DNA of 40,326 nt from JBFMFR01 sp040752025. GTDB taxonomy: Bacteria > Chloroflexota > Anaerolineae > Anaerolineales > UBA4823. The notes under the pieces were generated by a model, which was given only the letters and a program-made list of their open reading frames with translations, ran no database searches and was not told where the DNA came from. The DNA is taken from contig JBFMFR010000062.1 in assembly GCA_040752025.1 (NCBI GenBank), positions 1 to 40,326 on the forward strand, written 5' to 3'. The position numbers and the translations under genes are program-made. Shown in pieces: positions 33,168 through 40,314 of the stretch (the first letter of the stretch is position 1; each line of letters begins with the position of its first letter).

Positions 33168-34946
33168 ATGAAAACTCACACCATAAACCGCACACCGATC
33201 TGGATCGCGGCGAGCCTGGCGCTGCTGGTGTTGGCGCTGTGCGCCAGCCAGCAGCCGGCACAGGCCGGCAGCAAGGTCATCTTCAGCGAAAGCGAGCTGG
33301 TCTTCGAGGACCTGGTCAGCGTGCCACAGTACCGCACGTTCTACATCGCCGTAGAGGGCGACCCGGTCAAGAACCTGAAGATCATCACCCAAGACCTGCT
33401 CGAAGTGGATGGGAACGCCGTGCTGTTGAGCGAGAACATCCAGGTAACTCCAGACAGCTTCGCCGAACTCAGCGGGCAGCAGACGGTCAAGGTAACGATC
33501 AGCGGGGCCAGCCACGCCGGGCACTACGAGGGCCACCTGGATATCCTGTACGACGGTCTGCCCGCCGACCAGCCGCTGGAGCTGGATATGGATGTCAGCC
33601 TGCGCGCCACGCCCAGCGTAGAAACCGACATCAACTCGAAGGAAGTGCTGCTCTTCGCCCAACAGGCCTGGAACGACCTGCCCTGGCTGGGCCTGCCCAG
33701 CGCCAGCCTGGAGGCCGCCCCGCTGAGCCAGTCCACGCTATCGCTGATCTACAACGGCCAGGAAGGCGAGGCCGAGGTGGTCGAAGCCAGAGTGCTGACG
33801 ATGCGCAACGACAAGGGCGAAACCCTGCCAGAGGACGCCGTGCGCGTCACCACCGGCACACCCTTCAGCATCCCGGCCGGCGGCACTCACCCCCTGCAAG
33901 TGGTGGCCGCCGGGCGAGATTTCGAAGCCGGACAGTACAGCGGAACGCTGCGCATCCAGGTGCGCGACCAGGCCAGCGTGATCCAGCAGAACGTCAATCT
34001 GAAGGTCAAGCACGCCTGGCCGCTGCCGCTGCTGGTGCTGGCCGGCGGGCTGGGCCTGGGATACTTCCTGCACTGGTGGAGCGAGGACGGGCTGAAGGTG
34101 CAGCAGTACTACACACGCGTCAAAACCCTGGCCGTTGCCGTGCGCAGCGCCAACAACAAGCTGCAAGAAGATGCCCGCACGGAGATCGAGGCCATGCTCA
34201 AGGAAGCCATCGAGCTGATCAATCAGAACGCGGGCGTGACCAAGATCCAGGAAAAAGTCGAAGCAGCCGAAGCTGCTCAGAAGCGCGCCGTGGACCAGGC
34301 CGATACCCTGCTGGGTGAACTAGAGGCCATGAAGGAGCGCATCAAAGCCGTCCAAATCGGCGAGAAAGTCTGCGCCAGGACGGAAAAAGACCTGTCTACC
34401 CTGGCCAGCGGCGTGACCAGCGGCGGTTACCCCGACCTGGAGGCGCCCAAACGCGTGGCAAACCGCTACGCGCTGGACATCAAAGCGTTGGAAGAAGCCA
34501 GGGAGCTGTTCGATAAGCTCGATGCGCAAAAACAGGCAGAGATGCGCGGGCCCCTGGACCAGGCGAGCTCGCCAACCGAGATGAAAACCATGATCCAGGC
34601 GGCCGCAGGCGTGAAAGAGGGGGCAGCGCCCGTGCCAGGCGGGCTGCCTTACAGCCTGGGCGAGATGCCGGAGGCGACGCGGGCCCTGCTGGAAGCGCTG
34701 CGCATCGACCGCCAGCGCGACTGGCAGTTGAAGAGCGGCGGGGTGATCGCCGGGCTGGTGGGCTACCTGTTCGTGCTGGCCGTGGGCTGGAGCACGCTGT
34801 ACCTGGCGGTGGATACCTTTGGCGCCGACCTGGCCCAGCACTACGGGGCGCTGTTCCTGTGGGGCAGCGTGGCCGAATCGCTGCGCGGCAAAGCGATGAA
34901 GCTGAGCGAGTTGAAGATGACTTTTACCAGCAGCGAAAACCCGTAA
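33168..34946 (+). CDS. exported/transmembrane protein with beta-domains and cytosolic coiled coil
   Basis: The 592-residue protein starts with a Sec signal peptide (hydrophobic 11-27, AQA before ~34). Residues ~35-280 are beta-rich and look like two or three Ig-like domains (for example ASHAGHYEGHLDILYD and GRDFEAGQYSGTLRIQV). A TM helix lies at ~284-304 (WPLPLLVLAGGLGLGYFLHWW). A charged coiled coil follows (~305-405: TEIEAMLKEAIELINQNAG, KVEAAEAAQKRAV). The C-terminal part has a second hydrophobic segment (~524-545: GGVIAGLVGYLFVLAVGWSTL) and a weaker one after it. AAGGAG precedes the start; the TTG at 33147 is less likely. Last gene of the operon, 25 bases after the protease; a membrane sensor or protease target is plausible. 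Confidence 0.8.
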   Translation: MKTHTINRTPIWIAASLALLVLALCASQQPAQAGSKVIFSESELVFEDLVSVPQYRTFYIAVEGDPVKNLKIITQDLLEVDGNAVLLSENIQVTPDSFAELSGQQTVKVTISGASHAGHYEGHLDILYDGLPADQPLELDMDVSLRATPSVETDINSKEVLLFAQQAWNDLPWLGLPSASLEAAPLSQSTLSLIYNGQEGEAEVVEARVLTMRNDKGETLPEDAVRVTTGTPFSIPAGGTHPLQVVAAGRDFEAGQYSGTLRIQVRDQASVIQQNVNLKVKHAWPLPLLVLAGGLGLGYFLHWWSEDGLKVQQYYTRVKTLAVAVRSANNKLQEDARTEIEAMLKEAIELINQNAGVTKIQEKVEAAEAAQKRAVDQADTLLGELEAMKERIKAVQIGEKVCARTEKDLSTLASGVTSGGYPDLEAPKRVANRYALDIKALEEARELFDKLDAQKQAEMRGPLDQASSPTEMKTMIQAAAGVKEGAAPVPGGLPYSLGEMPEATRALLEALRIDRQRDWQLKSGGVIAGLVGYLFVLAVGWSTLYLAVDTFGADLAQHYGALFLWGSVAESLRGKAMKLSELKMTFTSSENP

Positions 34947-34972
34947 GCGCCCAGGAATTCAGCGAAGAGATC

Positions 34973-35044
34973 TATCCGCAGATTGCGCAGATGCTCGCAG
35001 ATAACCCCATATAAATCAGTGGAATCTGCGAAAATCTGCGGATA
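34973..35044. repeat. 72-base element with 12-base inverted ends
   Basis: TATCCGCAGATT (34973-34984) and AATCTGCGGATA (35033-35044) are perfect inverted repeats, with further CGCAGAT-like copies inside. It lies between the end of the plus-strand operon and the convergent mntP gene and may serve as a transcription barrier for both. It resembles the ATCTGCGGAT repeats seen between genes in many bacteria. Confidence 0.65.
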
Positions 35045-35054
35045 AGAAAACTGG

Positions 35055-35615
35055 CTAAAGCAGGTGTTCGACCAGGATGCGCACGCCGATGCCGATCAGG
35101 ACCAGCCCGCCGACGACTTCCATGCGCTGGCCGAAGCGCGCCCCCAGGCGGCCGCTGGCCAGCAGGGCCAGCATCGAAAGGCCAAAAGTGACCAGGCCGA
35201 TGGTCAGGGCCGGCGTCAGCACCTCCACACCCAGCATGGCCAGGCTCAGGCCCACCGCCAGGGCGTCGATGCTGGTGGCAATGGCCAGCATCACCAGGGT
35301 CTTCCCACGCGTCGGGTCTTCGCGCTGGCAGTCATCACCCTCGCCTTGCAGGCCCTCGCGGATCATCTTGCCACCCACGTAGCCGAGCAGCCCGGCGGCG
35401 ATCCAGTGATCGAAAGCGCTCACCCAATGGGAAACCAGGCTGCCGCCCAGCCAGCCGATGATGGGCATCATGAACTGGAACCAACCGAAATGGAAAGCCA
35501 GGCGCAAGCGGGCACGCAGCGAGCGCAGGTGCGGCGATCCGCCCACACATAAAGACACCGCGCTGGCATCCATGGCCATCCCAATTGCGATCATCAGGTT
35601 GGTGAGGATATCCAC
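35055..35615 (-). CDS. mntP: manganese efflux pump MntP
   Basis: The 186-residue protein has six TM segments and the family's duplicated acidic motif: GMAMDASAVSLCVG near the N-terminus and TSIDALAVGLSLAMLG after the central loop. The Asp residues in both are the metal-site residues of MntP. A charged central loop (EGDDCQREDPTRGK) separates the halves. It would export Mn(II) across the inner membrane. The start codon is GTG; an extended -10 (TGG-TATAAT, 35624-35632 on the minus strand) ends eight bases before it, so the transcript is practically leaderless and carries no yybP-ykoY riboswitch. Confidence 0.93.
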   Translation of the reverse strand: MDILTNLMIAIGMAMDASAVSLCVGGSPHLRSLRARLRLAFHFGWFQFMMPIIGWLGGSLVSHWVSAFDHWIAAGLLGYVGGKMIREGLQGEGDDCQREDPTRGKTLVMLAIATSIDALAVGLSLAMLGVEVLTPALTIGLVTFGLSMLALLASGRLGARFGQRMEVVGGLVLIGIGVRILVEHLL

Positions 35616-35623
35616 GAAGCGAG

Positions 35624-35632
35624 ATTATACCA
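35624..35632 (-). promoter_or_regulatory. extended -10 of mntP
   Basis: On the minus strand TGG-TATAAT (TATAAT at 35624-35629) lies eight bases before the GTG start at 35615. There is no visible -35, as for extended -10 promoters. Confidence 0.55.
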
Positions 35633-35745
35633 TCGCGCTGGTAGACAGGATACAGCAAATGGGAAACAGGCGGCGCTGTCGATTATAAATGAGAGAATTT
35701 GCACGTTTGCGGTGAGCAAATGTTAAGAACGGGTTATTTTGCCAC

Positions 35746-35774
35746 TTGACTCCGGTTATACGATTGGATATAAT
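35746..35774 (+). promoter_or_regulatory. promoter of array copy 1
   Basis: TTGACT (35746-35751), 17-base spacer, TATAAT (35769-35774): near-consensus, 57 bases before the ATG. Confidence 0.8.
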
Positions 35775-35831
35775 AAAGTCAACTGGATAGATATCCATCA
35801 GATGCCTGGTTTCCAAAAAGGAGATGCAAAT

Positions 35832-36521
35832 ATGAAGAAACTGAACCTATTGATCGCCATCGCTATGCTGGCAGCCCTGCTGCTGGCAGCCGTGCCGTCT
35901 GGCAAGCTGGTGCGCCTGCAGGTGATCAACAAGACCGACCAGCCCGTGTACCTCAAGCTGGAAGGCAAGAAGACGGATGCCTTCTATTATCTGACCATTG
36001 CCGCCGATGACGACGTGACCTTCACGGTGGTGAGCGACGTCTACAAGCGCACCACCTGGACCTGCGACGGCGTCAAGAGCAGCGGCGAGCTGGAAATGAC
36101 CGGCAACGTGCGCCTGGTCTTCACCCCCTGCGGCAAGATCCCGCTGCGCAAAGTGTGGCGCTGGTATGAGTGGTGGGATTATACCGTCAACCCCGCCGGC
36201 GATTACTACGAGTGGAAAGCCGAGTACATGATGCCCAACTTCGGCGAGCCCACCCAGGAGAAGGTCTTCTACTTCAAGGAGTACTCCTTCGTGCGCTGGT
36301 CCAAGATCGTCGACCCGGCGCTGGCCGCGGCTGCTATCTGTGACCCGACTCCCATCGACCTGTGCGACGTGTACTGGAGCCCCAATGGCTGGACCTGGTT
36401 CTCGGTCGCTGACCCAACCTGGTACCTCGGACACTACATGCTGTGGCTGCCCTTCAAACTGGGCGTGGCCTGGCGCACCTACAAGGCCCCCGTGGGGCTT
36501 TGGTGGCGCTACAGCTACTAA
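35832..36521 (+). CDS. secreted Trp/Tyr-rich array protein, copy 1
   Basis: This 229-residue protein has a Sec signal peptide (MKKLNLLIAIAMLAALLLAA, cleaved near 20-24). The mature part begins with a beta-rich domain (VINKTDQPVYLKLEG, FTVVSDVYKRTTWTCDG) with conserved C78 and C100, probably one disulfide. A variable segment (111-132) separates it from an invariant block (MPNFGEPTQEKVFYFKEYSF, 134-153). A second variable segment (162-200) has extra C170 and C178 found only in this copy. The C-terminus (WLPFKLGVAWRTYKAP, then WWRYSY) is conserved. I do not recognise the family. Extreme aromatic content suggests sugar- or surface-binding. AAAGGAG precedes the ATG. It is the most divergent of the first three copies. 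Confidence 0.85.
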   Translation: MKKLNLLIAIAMLAALLLAAVPSGKLVRLQVINKTDQPVYLKLEGKKTDAFYYLTIAADDDVTFTVVSDVYKRTTWTCDGVKSSGELEMTGNVRLVFTPCGKIPLRKVWRWYEWWDYTVNPAGDYYEWKAEYMMPNFGEPTQEKVFYFKEYSFVRWSKIVDPALAAAAICDPTPIDLCDVYWSPNGWTWFSVADPTWYLGHYMLWLPFKLGVAWRTYKAPVGLWWRYSY

Positions 36522-36585
36522 GCCGGTAAACAGGATACAGTAGACGGCAGGCAGGGGGCGCTGTCAACTGTGAGAATGTACGCGG

Positions 36586-36623
36586 GAGGCTCTGCTGTGA
36601 AAGGCAGGGCCTCTTTCTTTTGT
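36586..36623 (+). terminator. intrinsic terminator, array copy 1
   Basis: GAGGCTCTGC (36586-36595) pairs with GCAGGGCCTC (36604-36613), one G-U pair, then TTTCTTTTGTT. Confidence 0.85.
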
Positions 36624-36644
36624 TAAGTTTGGGTTATCGATCCC

Positions 36645-36673
36645 TTGACTTCAGTTAATATGTACACTATAAT
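36645..36673 (+). promoter_or_regulatory. promoter of array copy 2
   Basis: TTGACT (36645-36650), 17-base spacer, TATAAT (36668-36673). The flanking sequence down to the ATG is almost identical to copy 3. Confidence 0.82.
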
Positions 36674-36731
36674 AAGCGTAACTGGATAGAATCCGTAATC
36701 AGCAGTGTTCCCGAATAAAGGAGATGCAAAT

Positions 36732-37436
36732 ATGAAGAAACTGAACCTATTGATCGCCATCGCTATGCTGGCGGCCCTGCTGCTGGCAGCCGTGCCGTCT
36801 GGCAAGCTGGTGCGCCTGCAGGTGATCAACAAGACCGACCAGCCGGTGTACCTCAAGCTGGAAGGCAAAGAGACAGATGCCTTCTATTATCTGACCATCG
36901 CCGCCGACGACGATGTGACCTTCACGGTGGTGAGCGACGTCTACAAGCGCACCACCTGGACCTGCGACGGCGTCAAGAGCAGCGGCGAGCTGGCCATGAC
37001 CGGCAACGTGCGCCTGGTCTTCACCCCCTGCGGCAAGATCCCGCTGCGCAAGGTCTGGCGCTACTACTGGTACGACTGGGATTCGGATGGCTTTGGCGGC
37101 GGCGGCCCATTGGATGTGGATGACACGGTTGTCCAGGTGCAATACTTCATGCCGAACTTCGGCGAGCCCACCCAGGAGAAGGTCTTCTACTTCAAGGAGT
37201 ACTCCTTCGTGCGCTGGACCAAGCTGACCGACCCGATCGTGGCGGATGGTGCAGCGGACGACATCGCCGGCCTGTACTATTTCTGGTGGAGCCCTGACTT
37301 CAACAGCTGGTACTGGGTTGACTGGTATGGCCAGTATATTGACGGCCACTTCACCGTGTGGCTGCCCTTCAAACTGGGCGTGGCCTGGCGCACTTACAAG
37401 GCCCCTGTTGGCCAGTGGTGGCGCTACAGCTACTAA
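36732..37436 (+). CDS. secreted Trp/Tyr-rich array protein, copy 2
   Basis: This 234-residue paralogue of copy 1 is identical over almost all of residues 1-110, including the signal peptide and both conserved cysteines (C78, C100). The first variable segment is Gly/Asp-rich (YWYDWDSDGFGGGGPLDVDD) and longer than in the other copies. The invariant MPNFGEPTQEKVFYFKEYSF block follows. The second variable segment contains WWSPDFNSWYWVDWYGQYID before the conserved GHFTVWLPFKLGVAWRTYK end. The acidic Gly-rich insertion could bind calcium; this is a guess. It has its own promoter, AAAGGAG and terminator, so it is an independent transcription unit. Confidence 0.85.
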   Translation: MKKLNLLIAIAMLAALLLAAVPSGKLVRLQVINKTDQPVYLKLEGKETDAFYYLTIAADDDVTFTVVSDVYKRTTWTCDGVKSSGELAMTGNVRLVFTPCGKIPLRKVWRYYWYDWDSDGFGGGGPLDVDDTVVQVQYFMPNFGEPTQEKVFYFKEYSFVRWTKLTDPIVADGAADDIAGLYYFWWSPDFNSWYWVDWYGQYIDGHFTVWLPFKLGVAWRTYKAPVGQWWRYSY

Positions 37437-37500
37437 ACCGGTAGACGGGAACCAGGAGACGGCAGGCAGGGGGCGCTGTCAACTGTGAGAATGTACGCGG

Positions 37501-37538
37501 GAGGCTCTGCTGTGAAAGGCAGGGCCTCTTTCTTTTGT
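37501..37538 (+). terminator. intrinsic terminator, array copy 2
   Basis: Same stem as after copy 1: GAGGCTCTGC (37501-37510) with GCAGGGCCTC (37519-37528), then TTTCTTTTGTT. Confidence 0.85.
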
Positions 37539-37559
37539 TAAGTTTGGGTTATCGATCCC

Positions 37560-37588
37560 TTGACTTCAGTTAATATGTGATATATAAT
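37560..37588 (+). promoter_or_regulatory. promoter of array copy 3
   Basis: TTGACT (37560-37565), 17-base spacer, TATAAT (37583-37588). Confidence 0.82.
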
Positions 37589-37646
37589 AAGCGTAACTGG
37601 ATAGAATCCGTAATCAGCAGTGTTCCCGAATAAAGGAGATGCAAAT

Positions 37647-38339
37647 ATGAAGAAACTGAACCTATTGATCGCCATTGCTATGCTGGCAGCCCTGCTGCTG
37701 GCAGCCGTGCCGTCTGGCAAGCTGGTGCGCCTGCAGGTGATCAACAAGACTGACCAGCCGGTGTACCTCAAGCTGGAAGGCAAAGAGACAGATGCCTTCT
37801 ATTATCTGACCATCGCCGCCGATGACGATGTGACCTTCACCGTGGTGAGCGACGTCTACAAGCGCACCACCTGGACCTGTGACGGCGTCAAGAGCAGCGG
37901 CGAGCTGGCCATGACCGGCAACGTGCGCCTGGTCTTCACCCCCTGCGGCAAGATCCCCTTGCGCAAGGTCTGGCGCGAGTACTGGTACGATTACAACAGC
38001 AACTTTGTCTTCGATGCTGGCGACGAAAGGTATACGTTCCAGTACATGATGCCGAACTTCGGCGAGCCCACCCAGGAGAAGGTCTTCTACTTCAAGGAGT
38101 ACTCCTTCACCCGCTGGACCAAGCTGATCGACCCGATCGTGGTGGATGGCACGATCGATGACGTGGCTGGCCTGTACTGGTTCTGGTGGAGCCCCGATGG
38201 CAACAGCTGGTACTACGTTGACACGCTAACCAGCCAATGGGTCGTAGGCCACTTCACCGTCTGGCTGCCCTTCAAGCTGGGCGTGGCCTGGCGCACCTAC
38301 AAGGCCCCTGTCGGCCAGTGGTGGCGCTACTCGTACTAG
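37647..38339 (+). CDS. secreted Trp/Tyr-rich array protein, copy 3
   Basis: This 230-residue paralogue is nearly identical to copy 2 in the signal peptide and first 110 residues and shares its upstream region almost base for base, indicating recent duplication or gene conversion. It differs in the first variable segment (EYWYDYNSNFVFDAGDERYT) and in the second (WWSPDGNSWYYVDTLTSQWV). Cysteines are C78 and C100 only. The C-terminal GHFTVWLPFKLGVAWRTYK and WWRYSY are unchanged. Function is unknown; export is expected from the signal peptide, and no lipobox or anchor is seen. Confidence 0.85.
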   Translation: MKKLNLLIAIAMLAALLLAAVPSGKLVRLQVINKTDQPVYLKLEGKETDAFYYLTIAADDDVTFTVVSDVYKRTTWTCDGVKSSGELAMTGNVRLVFTPCGKIPLRKVWREYWYDYNSNFVFDAGDERYTFQYMMPNFGEPTQEKVFYFKEYSFTRWTKLIDPIVVDGTIDDVAGLYWFWWSPDGNSWYYVDTLTSQWVVGHFTVWLPFKLGVAWRTYKAPVGQWWRYSY

Positions 38340-38404
38340 ACCGGAAAACGGGAAACAGTAGACGGTAGACAGGGGGATGCCGTAGACTGTGAGTATGTAA
38401 GCGG

Positions 38405-38439
38405 GAGGCCCTGCTGTGAAAGGCAGGGCCTCTTTTGTT
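38405..38439 (+). terminator. intrinsic terminator, array copy 3
   Basis: GAGGCCCTGC (38405-38414) and GCAGGGCCTC (38423-38432) form a perfect 10-pair stem, then TTTTGTT. Confidence 0.85.
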
Positions 38440-38459
38440 AAGATTGGGTTATCTAAAGC

Positions 38460-38487
38460 TTGACTCTGCTCCCAGGTACGGTATAAT
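38460..38487 (+). promoter_or_regulatory. promoter of array copy 4
   Basis: TTGACT (38460-38465), 16-base spacer, TATAAT (38482-38487). Downstream bases differ from those of copies 1-3. Confidence 0.78.
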
Positions 38488-38534
38488 CAAGCAGAAGCCA
38501 ATTGTGTGATCTACGCGAAGAGGAGCCAGACAGA

Positions 38535-39209
38535 ATGAAGAAACTGAACCTGTTGATCGCCATCGCCATGCTGGCAGCCCTGCTGCTGGCGGCCGTGCCG
38601 TCCGGCAAGCTGGTGCGCCTGGAAGTCATTAACAAGACCGACCAGCCGGTGTACCTCAAGCTGGAAGGCAAGAATACGGATGCGTTCTATTACCTGACCA
38701 TCGCGGCCGACGAGGACGAGAAAACCTTCACCGTGGTGAGCGACGTCTACAAGCGCACCACCTGGACCTGCGATGGCATCAAGAGCAGCGGCGAATTGGA
38801 GATGACCGGCAACGTGCGCCTGGTCTTCACCCCCTGCGGCAAGATCCCGCTGCGCAAAGTGTGGCGCTGGTACCACTGGGATTACGACTTCATTTTGCCC
38901 TGGGACGAGGAGGTCGTGGTGCAGTACATGATGCCGAACTTCGGCGAGCCCACCCAGGAGAAGGTTTTCTACTTCAAAGAATATTCCTTCGTGAAGTGGA
39001 GCAAGATTGTGGACCCGATGGCGGTGCAGGGCATGGCGGATGAGCTGGCTGGCCTGCTGGCCTTCGAGTGGAGCCCGGACGGTGTGCACTGGTACTGGCT
39101 GTACAACGCCCCGGTGGGGCATTTCTCTGTATGGCTGCCCTTGCGCCTGGGCGTGGCCTGGCGCACTTATAAGAGCCCGGTGGGCATGTGGTGGCGCTAC
39201 CAGTACTAG
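38535..39209 (+). CDS. secreted Trp/Tyr-rich array protein, copy 4
   Basis: At 224 residues this is the shortest full copy. Signal peptide and framework are as in the others, but framework substitutions are spread along the gene (RLEVINKTDQ, AADEDEKTFTVV with two extra residues, VKWSKIVDP, WLPLRLGVAWRTYKSP). It is therefore older than the copy 2/3 split. The first variable segment is WYHWDYDFILPWDEEVVVQ; the second, FEWSPDGVHWYWLYNAPV, is shorter. The leader differs from the other copies: AGGAGCCAGACAGA instead of AAAGGAGATGCAAAT. It has an independent promoter and terminator. Confidence 0.85.
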   Translation: MKKLNLLIAIAMLAALLLAAVPSGKLVRLEVINKTDQPVYLKLEGKNTDAFYYLTIAADEDEKTFTVVSDVYKRTTWTCDGIKSSGELEMTGNVRLVFTPCGKIPLRKVWRWYHWDYDFILPWDEEVVVQYMMPNFGEPTQEKVFYFKEYSFVKWSKIVDPMAVQGMADELAGLLAFEWSPDGVHWYWLYNAPVGHFSVWLPLRLGVAWRTYKSPVGMWWRYQY

Positions 39210-39270
39210 GCCTGGTAGACAGGATACGGTAAACAGTAGACGGGGGTGCAGCCAACTGTAAAGTAAACTG

Positions 39271-39305
39271 GAGGTCCTGCTGTGAAAAGCAGGGCCTTTT
39301 ATTTT
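39271..39305 (+). terminator. intrinsic terminator, array copy 4
   Basis: GAGGTCCTGC (39271-39280) pairs with GCAGGGCCTT (39289-39298) through nine pairs with one G-U, followed by TTATTTTA. Confidence 0.75.
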
Positions 39306-39388
39306 ACTTGCATGGACAAAGTCGCCGAAGTGCGATATGCTTGCTGCAAGCGAAATGCTTTTGAAGAGATGATGGACAGGAGGAGTCT

Positions 39389-40195
39389 ATGCCTGAACTG
39401 CCTGAGATCAGATCGCGGGCGGGCGAGATGCACGCCGCTCTGGTGGGGAAAACCATTCAGGATGTGCACGTCTTGCAGCCCAAGTGTCTGAATCTGCCCG
39501 AAGACGACTTTCACGCCGCCCTGGCAGGCGCGACCGTCAACGCGGTGAGCAGCCGCGGCAAGTGGATCTGCGTAGAAACCAGCCAGGGCTGGCTGCTGCT
39601 CAACCTGGGCATGGGCGGTGAAATCTTGCTTACCACGCCGGACAGCCTGCCCGAGAAACGCCGCCTGGTGTTCGATTTCACGGATGGCGACTGCCTGGCA
39701 ATCAATTTCTGGTGGTTCGGGCATGCCCATTTCGCCAGCGACCTGGCGCAGCACGCCCAGACTCGCGAGCTGGGTCCCAACGCCCTCGACCTGGGGGCCG
39801 AACAGCTCTGGGCGATGATCCAGGGGCGGCGCGGCCGCCTGAAAACTTTCCTGCTCGACCAGAACCAGGTAGCCGGCATCGGCAACGCCTACATCCACGA
39901 TATCCTGTTCCTGGCCGGGCTGCACCCCCTGCGCCCGCTGAATTCGCTGAGCCCGGACGAAGTCGAAAAACTGGCGCAGGCCATCCAGGATGGGCTGCTG
40001 CCCAGCCTGGAGCGCGGCGGGGCGTTCTACGAGCAGAACCTATATGGACAACCAGGCGGTTTTACCGCAGAGATGATCCGCATCGGCTATCGAGAAGGCC
40101 AGCCCTGCCCGCGCTGCGCGGCAAGCATCGAAAAGATCAAAACCGGCGGAACGAGCAGTTTCATCTGCCCGCAGTGCCAGCCTCTACCCCATTAA
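39389..40195 (+). CDS. Fpg/Nei-family DNA glycosylase
   Basis: The 268-residue base-excision repair enzyme has the N-terminal MPELPEI, giving catalytic Pro and Glu after Met removal. A Lys in SSRGKW matches the family's beta-strand Lys. The H2TH region reads QNQVAGIGNAYIHDILFLAGLHPLRP, and a C-terminal zinc finger has C240-x2-C243 and C260-x2-C263. It would excise oxidised bases and nick the strand by beta,delta-elimination. Choosing between MutM and Nei needs alignment; the segment around FWWFGHAHF differs from standard MutM. AGGAGG lies four bases before the ATG. It stands between array copy 4 and the next array-like gene, with which it shares no promoter. Confidence 0.92.
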   Translation: MPELPEIRSRAGEMHAALVGKTIQDVHVLQPKCLNLPEDDFHAALAGATVNAVSSRGKWICVETSQGWLLLNLGMGGEILLTTPDSLPEKRRLVFDFTDGDCLAINFWWFGHAHFASDLAQHAQTRELGPNALDLGAEQLWAMIQGRRGRLKTFLLDQNQVAGIGNAYIHDILFLAGLHPLRPLNSLSPDEVEKLAQAIQDGLLPSLERGGAFYEQNLYGQPGGFTAEMIRIGYREGQPCPRCAASIEKIKTGGTSSFICPQCQPLPH

Positions 40196-40235
40196 GAAAC
40201 GGTTAAGCGCCCACAGTGATCCGGTTAGAAAACGC

Positions 40236-40264
40236 TTGACTTTCATCCAGGTATGCGCTATACT
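40236..40264 (+). promoter_or_regulatory. promoter of the gene at the window end
   Basis: TTGACT (40236-40241), 17-base spacer, TATACT (40259-40264), the same -35 and spacing as in the array promoters. Confidence 0.7.
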
Positions 40265-40314
40265 CAATACATTCAACAAAAACAAGCTTAGTATCCTTGA
40301 TAAGGAGAATCCGA

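Larger units (their letters stand above)
35641..39240 (+). repeat. tandem ~0.9-kb array (four gene cassettes)
   Basis: Four cassettes of promoter, secreted-protein gene and terminator follow each other with gene starts 900, 915 and 888 bases apart. Noncoding parts are conserved too: the TTGACT/TATAAT promoters, the AAAGGAGATGCAAAT before copies 1-3, and tails with ACAGGATACAGT..GGCGCTGTC and the terminator stem. A decayed tail of the same type (ACAGGATACAGC..GGCGCTGTC, then GTTAAG..GGGTTAT) precedes copy 1 at 35646-35736, so the array once had, or began with, a further unit. Confidence 0.85.

Noticed and set aside
35641..39305. CRISPR-like array
   Set aside because: The repeat units are ~900-base gene cassettes with promoters and terminators, not short repeats with spacers.
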